This document shows, piece after piece, positions 27,673-36,296 of a stretch of 64,000 nucleotides of DNA (position 1 is the stretch's first letter; every line of letters begins with the position of its first letter). The notes beneath the pieces are model-generated. The model was not told the DNA's origin. It did not search any database and saw nothing but the letters and a program-made list of their open reading frames with translations. Source of the stretch: Haloarcula regularis (lineage in GTDB: Archaea; Halobacteriota; Halobacteria; Halobacteriales; Haloarculaceae); NCBI RefSeq assembly GCF_029338315.1, contig NZ_CP119794.1:1860001-1924000 (forward strand). Direction: 5' to 3'. The translations under genes were made by a program, and so were the position numbers.

Positions 27673-28605
27673 TCAGACGTACGTGAACCACTCCTCGCGC
27701 TCGCCCGCGTCGATGACGTCGAAGAAGGCGGTCTGGATGTCGTCGGTGACCGGGCCCTTCGTCCCCGCGCCGATCTCGTTGTCGTCGACGCTCCGGATGG
27801 GCGTGACCTCGGCGGCGGTGCCGGTGAAGAACAGCTCGTCGGCCGTGTAGAGTTCGCCCCGGGAGATGGTCGCCTCGTCGTGGACGGTGTAGCCCAGCTC
27901 CTCGGCCAGCGTGATGGCGGTCTGGCGGGTGATGCCCCCGAGGATGGACTCGGCCATCCCGGGCGTGTAGATCTCGCCGTCGCGGACGAGGAAGATGTTC
28001 TCGCCGGGCCCCTCCGCGACGTTGCCCTCCTTGTTGAGGACGATGGCCTCCGTGTAGCCGTTGGCGCGGGCCTCCTCGCCGGCGAGCATGCTGTTGACGT
28101 ACAGCCCGGTCGTCTTGATGTTGGTCGGGATCTGGCTGGAGGCGTGTTTCCGCCACGAGGAGACCATGACGTCGACGCCCTCCTCTAGGGCCTCCTCGCC
28201 GAGATACGCTCCCCACGGCCACGCCGCGATGACCGTCTCGGTCGGACAGCTGCGCGGGGAAACGCCCAGCGAGTCGAACCCGTAGTAGACGATGGGGCGG
28301 ATGTAACAGGACTCGAAGCCCTCGCTGCGGATGAGTTCGACGGTGGCGTCGGTCAGTTCCGCCTTCGAGAAGTCGATCTCGAGGTCGTAGGGCTTGGCCG
28401 ACTCGTAGAGGCGGTCGAGGTGTTCCTCCCAGCGGAAGATGGCGGGGCCCTGCTCGGTGTCGTAACAGCGCACGCCCTCGAAGACGCCGGTGCCGTAGTG
28501 CAGCGCGTGCGTGAGGACGTGAATCTGGGCGTCCTCGAAGTCGACGAACTCGCCGTCCATCCAGATTCTGTCTGCCCCCTCGAACATCTCCGGCCGGTCG
28601 CTCAC
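27673..28605 (-). CDS. ilvE: Branched-chain amino acid aminotransferase
   Basis: Fold type IV PLP enzyme of about 310 residues for the last step of Val/Leu/Ile synthesis. Visible are IWMDGEFVDFEDAQIHVLTH, HYGTGVFEGVRCY, the PLP lysine region IPTNIKTTGLYVNS, EGPGENIFLV and FFTGTAAEVTPI. GTG at 28605 (MSDRPEM) is chosen because it overlaps the stop of a 22-residue upstream ORF (GTGA); an upstream GTG at 28614 would add MVA and inner codons without a clear gain. Confidence 0.92.
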   Translation of the reverse strand: MSDRPEMFEGADRIWMDGEFVDFEDAQIHVLTHALHYGTGVFEGVRCYDTEQGPAIFRWEEHLDRLYESAKPYDLEIDFSKAELTDATVELIRSEGFESCYIRPIVYYGFDSLGVSPRSCPTETVIAAWPWGAYLGEEALEEGVDVMVSSWRKHASSQIPTNIKTTGLYVNSMLAGEEARANGYTEAIVLNKEGNVAEGPGENIFLVRDGEIYTPGMAESILGGITRQTAITLAEELGYTVHDEATISRGELYTADELFFTGTAAEVTPIRSVDDNEIGAGTKGPVTDDIQTAFFDVIDAGEREEWFTYV

Positions 28606-28670
28606 AGCGACCACCCCCCGGCGGCGTGATACCTGTCTGCGATGCCGGCCGATAGCTCGTCGTGTGTCAT
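28602..28670 (-). CDS. 22-residue leader ORF overlapping the ilvE start
   Basis: ATG at 28670 opens MTHDELSAGIADRYHAAGGW plus two residues, ending in a TGA that overlaps the GTG start of ilvE by the four-base GTGA. A TTAA element lies 24-27 nt upstream of its ATG, so a leaderless transcript should begin here rather than at ilvE. The peptide is not enriched in Ile, Leu or Val, so it is not a classic attenuator leader. It could be a remnant of a longer gene. Confidence 0.4.
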   Translation of the reverse strand: MTHDELSAGIADRYHAAGGWSL

Positions 28671-28692
28671 AGCTACCCCATCGAATCCCTCG

Positions 28693-28699
28693 GTTAAGA
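28693..28699 (-). promoter_or_regulatory. TATA-like element of the ilvE transcript
   Basis: On the minus strand the stretch reads TCTTAAC. It is 24-30 nt upstream of the small ORF start at 28670 and about 90 nt upstream of ilvE, which supports transcription starting at the small ORF. Confidence 0.4.
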
Positions 28700-28763
28700 G
28701 TGTTGACGGTCCGCGTGCGGGTCGTCGATTCGCCACACGGTCACAGCGCGGGACCGCCGGCCC

Positions 28764-29057
28764 TCACGTGACGGTGAACCCCTCGTCCCGCAGGAGGGGA
28801 ACGACCCGCTCCTCGTGGTTCCCCTGCAGTTCGATGTGGTCGTCCCGCACCGTCCCCCCACACGCGAGCCGTGACTTCAGCGTCGACGCCAGTTCCGCGA
28901 GGTCGACGTCACCGGCGTCGAACCCCTCGATGATCGTCACCTCCTTCCCGTAGCGGCGCTCGTCGATACGGACCGACAGCTCCTGGGCTTCCCGCGCGAC
29001 GTCCTCGCAGATGCAGAGTTCTTCCGGGAGTCCACACGTCGGACAGGTCGCTGCCAT
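28764..29057 (-). CDS. Translation initiation factor aIF1 (SUI1 family)
   Basis: A 97-residue initiation-fidelity factor. An N-terminal zinc-binding part ([13 protein letters not shown], four Cys) precedes the SUI1 domain ([49 protein letters not shown]). Archaeal aIF1 helps select start codons on the 30S subunit. ATG at 29057 has a TAATATG element about 28 nt upstream, indicating a leaderless transcript. Confidence 0.93.
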   Translation of the reverse strand: MAATCPTCGLPEELCICEDVAREAQELSVRIDERRYGKEVTIIEGFDAGDVDLAELASTLKSRLACGGTVRDDHIELQGNHEERVVPLLRDEGFTVT

Positions 29058-29147
29058 TACGTGTGCGTACGGGTCCCACACATATTATTGCTCGCCACCG
29101 CTGGCGAACGCTGGACAGTGCCGGTACCGAAAGACCAGCGATGAACA

Positions 29148-29287
29148 GCCAGAAATCCCCCGTGCTCTCAGCTCCCGCGCCTCGCTGCGCGCTCACTTCG
29201 TTCGCGTGCTTGCGTCGTCGGGGTTCGCTGAGAGCACGGCCCCTTTCAATCCCGCCCGTTGTGGTCAGCCGACCGGGAATTTCTGGC
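29148..29287. repeat. Palindromic intergenic element with nested inverted repeats
   Basis: Outer 9-bp arms GCCAGAAAT (29148-29156) and ATTTCTGGC (29279-29287) enclose inner 12-bp perfect arms CGTGCTCTCAGC (29161-29172) and GCTGAGAGCACG (29227-29238). Alternating GCG/TCG steps lie between the inner arms. No frame here resembles a protein. The structure looks like a dispersed haloarchaeal intergenic repeat or a small non-autonomous element; the copy number cannot be seen from this window. It occupies the 284-bp gap between the aIF1 and ribB genes. Confidence 0.6.
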
Positions 29288-29341
29288 ACTTCCCACGCAA
29301 ACTCGCGCAACGAAGCACTGCCCGGACGCCGAGCGTGACTG

Positions 29342-30016
29342 TCACCCCAGTCGCTCGTCGAGCGTCGCGCCCTCGACGTAGACCAGCCCCTCGCGCTCGG
29401 CGTAGGCTCGGGCTTCGGTCGGGGGGAGCGCTTCGCCGGTCTCGTCGTCGAGCATCTCACAGACCACCGCCGCTGGCGGCCGGTCGGCCGCGCCGGCGAG
29501 CGCCACGCCGAGTTCGGTGTGGCCCTTCCGGTCGGCGAGCAGGCCCGGGGCCGCCCGGAGCAGGTGGACGTGGCCCGGCGAGCGGAACGTCTCCGCGAAG
29601 GCCGCCGGGTCCGGGTCCGTCGCCGCGGCGGCGAGTTCGCGGATGGTCAGCGCGCGGTCCGCGTCGGTGATGCCGGTGTAGGTGTCGCGGTGGTTGACCG
29701 TGATGGAGAACGACGACCGCTCGTCGTAGCCCAGGTCGTGGTCGGCCGACGTGGGGTGCTCGAGCACCGACTGCATGAAGGGGAGGTCGAGCGCGTCGCC
29801 GACGGCATCGGAGAGCGCGACACAGACCAGCCCGCCGGCGTCGTTGCGCATGCGCGCCACGTCCTCGTGGGTGACGGCGCCGGCCGGGTAGACGATATCC
29901 GTCTCGCCCTCGCGGTCGGCGGCGTCGTGGATCAACACTGGCTCGCCGCGAGCGAAGGCGGCGACGGCGTCCGCCGCGGCGTCGGCGTCGGTCGGGGCGT
30001 CCTCACTCTGCGACAT
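29342..30016 (-). CDS. ribB: 3,4-dihydroxy-2-butanone 4-phosphate synthase
   Basis: A 224-residue enzyme converting ribulose-5-phosphate into the four-carbon unit of riboflavin plus formate. Motifs visible are [13 protein letters not shown] (acidic Mg2+ loop), [43 protein letters not shown] and [25 protein letters not shown]. There is no GTP cyclohydrolase II fusion, as is usual in archaea. The start overlaps the end of rbkR by 14 bp, placing both in one riboflavin operon. Confidence 0.94.
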   Translation of the reverse strand: MSQSEDAPTDADAAADAVAAFARGEPVLIHDAADREGETDIVYPAGAVTHEDVARMRNDAGGLVCVALSDAVGDALDLPFMQSVLEHPTSADHDLGYDERSSFSITVNHRDTYTGITDADRALTIRELAAAATDPDPAAFAETFRSPGHVHLLRAAPGLLADRKGHTELGVALAGAADRPPAAVVCEMLDDETGEALPPTEARAYAEREGLVYVEGATLDERLG

Positions 30017-30701
30017 GGACGATCACCTCGTCGCCGTCGGCCAGCTCCAGCACGTCGCGGAGTTTCTCGGGTGCGATGAGCTCGAGTTGCTCCTCGCCGT
30101 GGTGGGTCCGTTCGGGCGCGATGACGTGGGCCGGCTCGTACTCGCCGTCGCCACTCTCGACTGAGGCCGCATAGCAGTACGCCGGGCCGTAGGTTCGCTC
30201 GTCGTCCTCCCAGCCCTCGATGGTGACCGGTTCGAGCGCGCCAAGTCGCGCGCGTTTCCGGACGCTCTCGTCTGCCAGTTCGACGTTGAGCGTCCCCGCA
30301 AACGGCTCGTAACCCAGTTTCTCGATGAACTGCTCCATGTAGCCCGGCAGCGTGATGTAGTGGCGGCCCTCGCCCATCCCGGAGGTGACGATGCCGCGTA
30401 GGTCCACGCTCGCGTCGGCCTCGAAGATGCGCCGGTAGTCGGCGTACTCGGACTGGAGGCGCCCCTCGCCGGCAGCCGTGATGCGGACGTTCTGCCCGTC
30501 GCTGACGATGTCGCGCTCGAGCAGGCCGGCGTCCTCAAGTCGCTGGAGGCGCCGTGACGCCGTCTGGTTCGACGCGTCCAGCCGGCCCGCCAGGTCCGCA
30601 CAGGAGACCTTGGTCCGTTCGTCGAGCGCGCCGTCGAGCGCGAGCAGCTTCAGCGTCGCGAGCTCGTCGCGCCCCACCGCGTGCCCCGTAGATTCGGCCA
30701 T
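30003..30701 (-). CDS. rbkR: CTP-dependent riboflavin kinase with regulatory wHTH domain
   Basis: A 232-residue two-domain protein. Residues about 10-95 form a winged helix ([31 protein letters not shown]); the rest is the archaeal CTP-dependent riboflavin kinase (DUF120: [48 protein letters not shown]). Proteins with this fusion (RbkR) both make FMN and regulate riboflavin genes in archaea. It is upstream of and overlaps ribB, consistent with autoregulation of this operon. Confidence 0.93.
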   Translation of the reverse strand: MAESTGHAVGRDELATLKLLALDGALDERTKVSCADLAGRLDASNQTASRRLQRLEDAGLLERDIVSDGQNVRITAAGEGRLQSEYADYRRIFEADASVDLRGIVTSGMGEGRHYITLPGYMEQFIEKLGYEPFAGTLNVELADESVRKRARLGALEPVTIEGWEDDERTYGPAYCYAASVESGDGEYEPAHVIAPERTHHGEEQLELIAPEKLRDVLELADGDEVIVHVAE

Positions 30702-30812
30702 GTCCCGACGTTGGCACCGTCTCCGGAAAAGGATACCGAATGTGAGATGCGTTCCAGATGTGGAACAGTGATGGACTCGCGTCGGGTTGTCGGTCCCGGC
30801 GGCGACCGCCGC

Positions 30813-31790
30813 TCAGTACTCGACGACCGGGTCCCGCGCCCAGAACTCGCTTTCCTTGTCCAGTTTCGGGACCCAGGTGTCCGCCTCGCGGGCCAGCATC
30901 GCGACGCGGGAGGGCTCGACTTCCTTGAGCGTGTCGTGGTCGGGCAGGAACGTCCCCACCTGCTCGGTGAACGCACGGACCTCGTCGTGTTCGGGCATCG
31001 AGTCGCGATCCAGGCGGCCCCGCGAGTGGCCGACGTGCATGTAGGCCTTCAGCTCGACGAAGTCGGCGTCCGCCCGGTCGCACATCGCCGCGTACCAGGC
31101 CGGGTGGTGCATGTTGTGGCCCTTCACGAGCGTGGTGCGGATGACCGTGCGCGTCTCGTCTTTCGTCGCCAGCACGTCAAGCGTCTCGACGAGATTGTCC
31201 CAGGCGTCGTCCTCGACGGCCTTTACGGTCGAATCGAACGTCTTGCGATCCGGGGCGTCGACCGAGACGTACAGCTGCGTCGGGTCACAGCGGTCGAGCA
31301 TCTCCGGATTCGTGCCGTTCGAGACGAGGAAGGTGGTGATGTCGCGGGCGTGGAACTCCTCGATCAGTTCCGGCAGGTAGGGATACAGGGTGGGTTCGCC
31401 GTCCAGCGAGATGGCGACGTGTCGCGGCTCCATCGCCTCCTCGAAGCGCTCGCGGGGCACCTCGTCGTGGCCGCCGAATCCCGAGAGCAGTTTCTTCTGG
31501 AGTTCGAGCGAGGCGTCCACGACGGCGGCTGGGTCGTCCCACTCGACGTCGCCCAGCTCGTAGGCGTGGCCCGCGTGGTCCCGCCAGCAGAAGACACACC
31601 GCTCGTTGCACTTGACGACCGGCGTCATCTGGATGCAGCGGTGTGACTCGATGCCATAGAAGGCGTACTTGTAACACTTGCCCTCTCCGCGCAGGGCGTT
31701 TTTCGTCCAGCCACACGACTGGGCGGCCGTGTGGTTCTCGCTGTGGTAGTTCGGGTCGTCTACCTGCATGGGCCCGTCCGATTCGCTCAT
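30813..31790 (-). CDS. taw1: tRNA 4-demethylwyosine synthase (TYW1/Taw1, radical SAM)
   Basis: A 325-residue enzyme that condenses N1-methylguanosine-37 of tRNA-Phe with pyruvate on the way to wyosine bases. The radical-SAM cysteines are C61, C65 and C68 (KCNERCVFCW), and a second cluster can use C26, C39 and C52. Other marks are AISLDGEPTLYPYLPEL, FLVSNGTNPEML and KGHNMHHPAWY. There is no flavodoxin domain, as expected of archaeal forms. ATG at 31790 has a TTTTAGT element about 25 nt upstream. Confidence 0.95.
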   Translation of the reverse strand: MSESDGPMQVDDPNYHSENHTAAQSCGWTKNALRGEGKCYKYAFYGIESHRCIQMTPVVKCNERCVFCWRDHAGHAYELGDVEWDDPAAVVDASLELQKKLLSGFGGHDEVPRERFEEAMEPRHVAISLDGEPTLYPYLPELIEEFHARDITTFLVSNGTNPEMLDRCDPTQLYVSVDAPDRKTFDSTVKAVEDDAWDNLVETLDVLATKDETRTVIRTTLVKGHNMHHPAWYAAMCDRADADFVELKAYMHVGHSRGRLDRDSMPEHDEVRAFTEQVGTFLPDHDTLKEVEPSRVAMLAREADTWVPKLDKESEFWARDPVVEY

Positions 31791-32227
31791 CGTCGAAGCA
31801 ATCGGCGGCGAGACTAAAACATCCTTTCGTCCGTGACGAGGTAGTTCCCCGACCCAATCGTGCTTCGACCCTGTGGGAGTCCACGGCGAGACCGTCCGAG
31901 AGGACGGCCCAGAGAGAACAGGTTCGGACGGCACACGACAGGACTCGTTTCCGACAGTGAGAACCCTTCCACGGAATAGTACAAGAATATCGCGGCTATT
32001 TGACCTCAGAAAAGGCATAGTACAACTATATACGGATCACAGAAGTTCTACTCCCATATTCAGTGACCATATCTATTCTTTATAATACCATAGTTGTAGA
32101 TTCGAGTTTCGTTCCGAACAGTCCGGTTCCCGCTGTCCGCCAGTCACCGGGCCGTGATACACCCCCGAGCGAGCCGATTTCGGCCGAGGGTAACATCTAA
32201 GTCCCACTCCGCCGAGACACCGAACGT
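31791..32227. other. 437-bp intergenic stretch with an AT-rich island
   Basis: No gene is supported here. From about 31975 to 32110 base composition drops to strongly AT-rich within an otherwise GC-rich region. It contains a 9-bp perfect inverted repeat, TACAACTAT (32021-32029) and ATAGTTGTA (32090-32098). The right end includes a TATA-like ATCTAAGTC about 27-33 nt before the aldo/keto reductase start. Confidence 0.5.
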
Positions 32228-33019
32228 ATGCGCTCGATGCCGCCGATAGGGCTGGGTACCTTCCAGAATACCTATCGAGACGAATGTATCGACAGCGTCA
32301 CCACCGCGCTCGACGTCGGCTATCGGTTCGTCGATACGGCCCAGGTCTACGACACGGAGGCGTTCGTCGGCGACGCGCTCGCGGCGAGCGCGGTCGACCG
32401 CGAGGACGTCTTCGTCGCGACGAAAATCTGGAACGACAACCTCGCCTACGACGACGTCCTCGAGTCGTTCGAGGCGAGCCGCGACCGGCTGGGACTGGAC
32501 GTCGTCGACCTTCTGTACGTCCACTGGCCGGCCGGGGCCTACGACCCCGACTCGACGCTCGCGGCCTTCGACGAGCTCTACGACGCGGGGAAGATACGCC
32601 ACGTCGGCGTCAGTAACTTCACCCGCCCGCAGCTGGAACGGGCCCAGGCGGTCCTCGACGCGCCGGTGTTCGCCAATCAGATCGAGGTCCACCCCCTCTG
32701 TCAGCAGTCCGACCTCCGGGCGTACTGCGAGGCCGAGGACATCGAGGTCGTCGCGTACTCGCCGCTTGCCCGCGCCCGCGTCATCGGCAACGACGAACTG
32801 CAGCGCATCTCCGCGAAACACGACGCGACGGTCCCGCAGGTGAGTCTCGCGTGGGTCCGCGAACAGGGCGCGACGCCGATTCCGATGGCCCGGACGGAGC
32901 CACACATCCGCGAGAACTACGAGTCGCTCGACCTGGAACTCGACGAGGCCGATCACGAGGCCATCGCTACCCTCGACAGCGAACAGCGGACCATCGACCC
33001 CGAGTACGCGCCCTGGTGA
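32228..33019 (+). CDS. Aldo/keto reductase
   Basis: A 263-residue (alpha/beta)8 NADPH-dependent reductase. The catalytic tetrad is visible: D in RFVDTAQVYD with its Tyr, K in VATKIWND, and H in YVHWPAG; cofactor loops VGVSNFT and the C-terminal IPMARTEPHIRENY are also present. Short members of this class reduce sugars, 2,5-diketogluconate or aldehydes; the substrate here is not determined. ATG at 32228 follows a TATA-like element. Confidence 0.9.
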   Translation: MRSMPPIGLGTFQNTYRDECIDSVTTALDVGYRFVDTAQVYDTEAFVGDALAASAVDREDVFVATKIWNDNLAYDDVLESFEASRDRLGLDVVDLLYVHWPAGAYDPDSTLAAFDELYDAGKIRHVGVSNFTRPQLERAQAVLDAPVFANQIEVHPLCQQSDLRAYCEAEDIEVVAYSPLARARVIGNDELQRISAKHDATVPQVSLAWVREQGATPIPMARTEPHIRENYESLDLELDEADHEAIATLDSEQRTIDPEYAPW

Positions 33020-33076
33020 GGGCACTGACCCTGCGGGGGAATTCGTGTACAGCCAGCGAGAACGGGAGTTCGGACC

Positions 33077-33863
33077 CTACCGGTGTCCGGTGGTGATGAG
33101 GTTCGTCAGCGTCGCCTTGTCGACCTCCGACGGCCGGACGACCTCCGCGATCTCGCCCTGGTAGAGGACCGCGATCCGGTCGGCCAGATCCAGCACCGAC
33201 TCGAAACTGTGGCTCACCACCACCTGCGTGTGACCCTCCTCGCGCAGCGTCCGCATCGTCTCGTGGACGAGGTCCGTCCCGGCCACGGAAAGCGCCGACG
33301 TCGGTTCGTCCAGGATCAGCACGTCCGGATCGAACGAGATCGCCCGCGCGATCGCGACCAGCTGGCGCTCCCCGCCCGAGAGGAACGAGACTTCCGAGTG
33401 CGGGTCCAGGTCCAGGTTCAGGTAGTCCAGGATCTCCGCGGTCTCACTGTAGGTCTCGTTCCAGTCTATCAGTTCGACGGGCCCCACGCTCAGACGCGAC
33501 GGGAACTGGTCCATGTAGACGTTCGTCGCGATGTCCAGCTCGTTCATCAGCGCGAGGTCCTGATAGACCGTCTCGATGCCCATCTCCCGCGCCTCGCTCG
33601 GGTTCGAGAACGTCACCGGCTCGCCGTCGTAGTACATCGTTCCCGAGGTCTGTTCGTGGACCCCACACAGGATGTTCATCAGCGTCGACTTCCCCGCCCC
33701 GTTGTCCCACCAGCGCCAGTATCTCCCCGTCCCTGACCGTCAGGTCGATCGACTCCAGCGCCACCAGACGGCCGAACTGCTTCATGATGTCCTCGAAGCG
33801 GACCTTCGTGTCGGGCGCCTGGCTCGTCGCCGAGCTGTCGGACGCGTCTTCGGCGTGGCTCAT
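33077..33863 (-). CDS. Sugar ABC transporter ATP-binding protein (CUT2 type), frame broken near 33700
   Basis: Energises the ribose-type importer encoded with it. The N-terminus (VRFEDIMKQFGRLVALESIDLTVRDGEILALVG) is in one frame; the Walker A and the rest (AGKSTLMNILCGV, ETVYQDLALMNELD, SFLSGGERQLVAIARA, LILDEPTSALS) in another. Restoring a lost CG pair near 33700 gives LALVGDNGAGKST. Only one ATPase domain is present (about 262 residues), unlike the two-domain RbsA. The start overlaps the permease stop by four bases (ATGA). The break may be a sequence error or inactivation. Confidence 0.85.
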
Positions 33864-34864
33864 TGTGACACCTCCGCGGCGAGGACCCGCTGCCGGATGG
33901 TCGAGCGCGTGTTGTACAGCAGGATGGCGACCAGGAGCACGGCCCCGTTGACCGCCTGAATCTGGGCGATGCCCACCCCGCTGAGGTTCAGCGCCGACTG
34001 AATGACGCTCAGCAGGAGGACCCCGCCGAGCGCACCCGAGACCTTCCCGCGGCCGCCAAAGAGGCTGATGCCCCCGATGACCGCCGCGGCAAACGCCGGG
34101 AACACCATCCCGCTTGCCGTCTCCGGCGAAACCGTCGTCGTAAACCCGGTCAGCATCAGCCCGCCCATCGCCGACAGCAGCCCACTCAGCCCGTAGACCG
34201 CGATTATCATCCGGTCGGTGTTGATACCGACCGCGCGCGCAGACTCCTTCTCCGAGCCCAGCGCGTAGATCGCCTGCCCGATGTTCGTCTGGCTCATCAA
34301 CACCGCCGCGACGGCGAACGTCACCAGTAGCAGGCCGATGGCGTATTCGGGCGTGCTCCCCACCACGGTGTACCCCTCCGGGAGGTCCGACACCGGGAGG
34401 CTACTCAGCGATATCTTCAGCCCCTCGAAGATGATGAGGAAGGCCAGCGTCTGCAGGAACGGGTTGACGCCGAGCTTGCTGATCATGACGCCGTTCGTCG
34501 ACCCGATTACCGTCCCGACCGCCAGGATGACGACGAACCCGAGGACGGGTTCCGAGAAGACGGCCCACTTGCTCGGCGAGAGCATGAGCGCCGTCAGCAT
34601 CGCCGAGAAGCCGGCGATAGAGCCGATCGAGAGATCGAAGTGCCCCGAGATGAGACAGATCGACTCGGCCAGCACGAGGAATCCGAGCCCGACGGACCCG
34701 TGTAACAGGAGTTCGACGGACCGCATGTTGCGGAACGTCTGTGGCACGAGGATCATCACGCCGACCAGCGTCAGCGCAAGGATCGGCCAGATCATGTTGT
34801 CCAGGAGAGTGAGCACGACGTCGTCACTCCCCGTGTCCGGACGAAGCAGGTTTACGACGCTCAT
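33860..34864 (-). CDS. Sugar ABC transporter permease (RbsC-like)
   Basis: A 334-residue membrane protein of the BPD_transp_2 family with 8-10 helices. Family motifs: ESICLISGHFDLSIGSIAGFSAM, GSTNGVMISKLGVNPFLQTLA, ALGSEKESARAVGINTDR (EAA-like coupling loop) and AAVIGGISLFGGRG. It forms the channel for a pentose or similar sugar with the adjacent binding protein and ATPase. It lies 43 bp downstream of the binding-protein gene. Confidence 0.92.
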   Translation of the reverse strand: MSVVNLLRPDTGSDDVVLTLLDNMIWPILALTLVGVMILVPQTFRNMRSVELLLHGSVGLGFLVLAESICLISGHFDLSIGSIAGFSAMLTALMLSPSKWAVFSEPVLGFVVILAVGTVIGSTNGVMISKLGVNPFLQTLAFLIIFEGLKISLSSLPVSDLPEGYTVVGSTPEYAIGLLLVTFAVAAVLMSQTNIGQAIYALGSEKESARAVGINTDRMIIAVYGLSGLLSAMGGLMLTGFTTTVSPETASGMVFPAFAAAVIGGISLFGGRGKVSGALGGVLLLSVIQSALNLSGVGIAQIQAVNGAVLLVAILLYNTRSTIRQRVLAAEVSQ

Positions 34865-34907
34865 GGTATCTCTCTTTTAACACACATTAATAAACGTTCG
34901 GGGGACG

Positions 34908-36170
34908 TTATCCCCAGATGTTACCCCAGAGGTACGGTTCGTCGGCGTTCTCTTCGGTGACGGTCACGGAGTTCGTCTGGAACTGGACGTGGCCGTCCTT
35001 CTCGACGATTTCGGCGGGTGCCCACACGGGTTCGGACCACAACTCGACGCCCTTGTGCTGTGCAGGCTCGATGGTGAGGTCGTCGGCCGTGATGGTCGTG
35101 CCGACCTCCGGAATCTCGTCTTCGCCGTCGCCCTCGACGTACTTGCGCATGTACGCGAGCGCGATGGGCCCGTAGAAGTAGTTGGGCTGGTCGATGGCCG
35201 CGTCGATGTAGCCGTCGTTGATTCCTTCGATGACCTGCGGGCCCGCGTCAAGTTGCACGAGGACGACGTGGTCGTCCTCGCCGCGCTTTGCCGCCAGGCC
35301 GGCGTTCTTCAGCGCCGTCAGGACGCCCAGTCCCATCGAGAGGTTGGCCGAGTAGATGGCGTCGGGCGCCCCGTTGGCGTTGATCCACTCCGACGTCGCT
35401 TGCTGGGCCGCGTCGCGGGTGAACTCGCCGGGCACCTTGTCGGCGATCTCGAAGCCGTCCGTATTCGAGATCTTCTCGACGAACGGCTCGTCGCGCTGCT
35501 GGGTGATCTGCTGGGCGGGAGCGCCCATGACGTCCAGGATCTGGTAACTGTCCTGGTCGGGTTTCTCCTCCTCGAGTTCGGCGATGGTCTGCTCGGCGGC
35601 CGTCTCCGCCGCCGCACGGTTGCTGAACGCGACGTACATCGTCACGTTCTCCGTCGTCGCGTCGACGTTCGCGGTGAAGACGGGCACGCCCTGCTCGGTC
35701 GCCTCGTCGATGGCGGGGTTGACCGCCTCGGAGTCCCATGTGTTGACGAGGATGCCGTCGTAGCCTTGGTTGGCCATCTGCCGGATGTCGCTGACCTGTT
35801 TCTGGCCGCTCTCTTGGTTGCCAAACTCGTTGTAGTCGAAGTTCTGGTCTTTCGCGTAGAACTCCGTCGCCTCCAGGAAGGCCGTGATCCACGCCCCACC
35901 CCGGAAGTACGTCGAAAAGCCCATCGAGAGCTGGGACTGCTCGGTCGTACTGCTGCCCCCGCTCTCGCCGTCGCCACCGTCGCCGCCGCCGTCGCTGCTG
36001 CCGTCACCACCGCCGCCGTCGCTACTGCCGTCACTACCGCCGTCCGACCCACCGTCGCTGCCGCCACCGTTCGACGAGCAGCCGGCGATGCCGGCGAGGC
36101 CCGCGGCGCCCGTTGCTTTCAGAATACGGCGTCTGCTGATGTCGAGACTCTGTCGGTCTGGCATATCCAT
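34908..36170 (-). CDS. Sugar ABC transporter substrate-binding lipoprotein (RbsB-like)
   Basis: A protein of about 420 residues. The signal peptide has a twin-arginine motif (SRRRILKATGAAGLAGIAGCSS) and a lipobox Cys, so export is by Tat with lipid anchoring, normal for haloarchaeal binding proteins. A long Gly/Ser/Asp linker precedes the periplasmic-binding-protein type I fold (GYDGILVNTWDSEAVNPAIDEATEQGVPVFTANVD; DAIYSANLSMGLGVLTALKNAG). This type binds ribose, xylose, galactose or similar. Start at 36170 or 36164. Confidence 0.92.
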   Translation of the reverse strand: MDMPDRQSLDISRRRILKATGAAGLAGIAGCSSNGGGSDGGSDGGSDGSSDGGGGDGSSDGGGDGGDGESGGSSTTEQSQLSMGFSTYFRGGAWITAFLEATEFYAKDQNFDYNEFGNQESGQKQVSDIRQMANQGYDGILVNTWDSEAVNPAIDEATEQGVPVFTANVDATTENVTMYVAFSNRAAAETAAEQTIAELEEEKPDQDSYQILDVMGAPAQQITQQRDEPFVEKISNTDGFEIADKVPGEFTRDAAQQATSEWINANGAPDAIYSANLSMGLGVLTALKNAGLAAKRGEDDHVVLVQLDAGPQVIEGINDGYIDAAIDQPNYFYGPIALAYMRKYVEGDGEDEIPEVGTTITADDLTIEPAQHKGVELWSEPVWAPAEIVEKDGHVQFQTNSVTVTEENADEPYLWGNIWG

Positions 36171-36190
36171 TGAAATCGTGCACGGAGGGA

Positions 36191-36199
36191 TATAAATAA
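36191..36199 (-). promoter_or_regulatory. TATA box of the sugar ABC operon
   Basis: Minus-strand TTATTTATA ends 27 nt upstream of the ATG at 36164 and 21 nt upstream of the one at 36170; the spacing slightly favours the inner start. It sits in the 126-bp divergent region shared with the dehydrogenase gene. Confidence 0.55.
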
Positions 36200-36263
36200 T
36201 TTTCCCACACAGACCGGTAGCCGGAGGACGAGCGACGCGGGAGCGGGGTACACAGCAGGTACG

Positions 36264-36270
36264 TTTAAAT
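36264..36270 (+). promoter_or_regulatory. TATA box of the D-2-hydroxyacid dehydrogenase gene
   Basis: TTTAAAT is 27-33 nt upstream of the ATG at 36297, as expected for a leaderless haloarchaeal transcript. It faces the divergent TATA of the ABC operon about 65 bp away. Confidence 0.55.
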
Positions 36271-36296
36271 ATCCCCGACAGTACCTTTCGGGACAG

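Noticed and set aside
28764..29057. Zinc-finger N-terminus of aIF1 as a separate small gene
   Set aside because: It is in frame with and close to the SUI1 domain, and a single start explains both.
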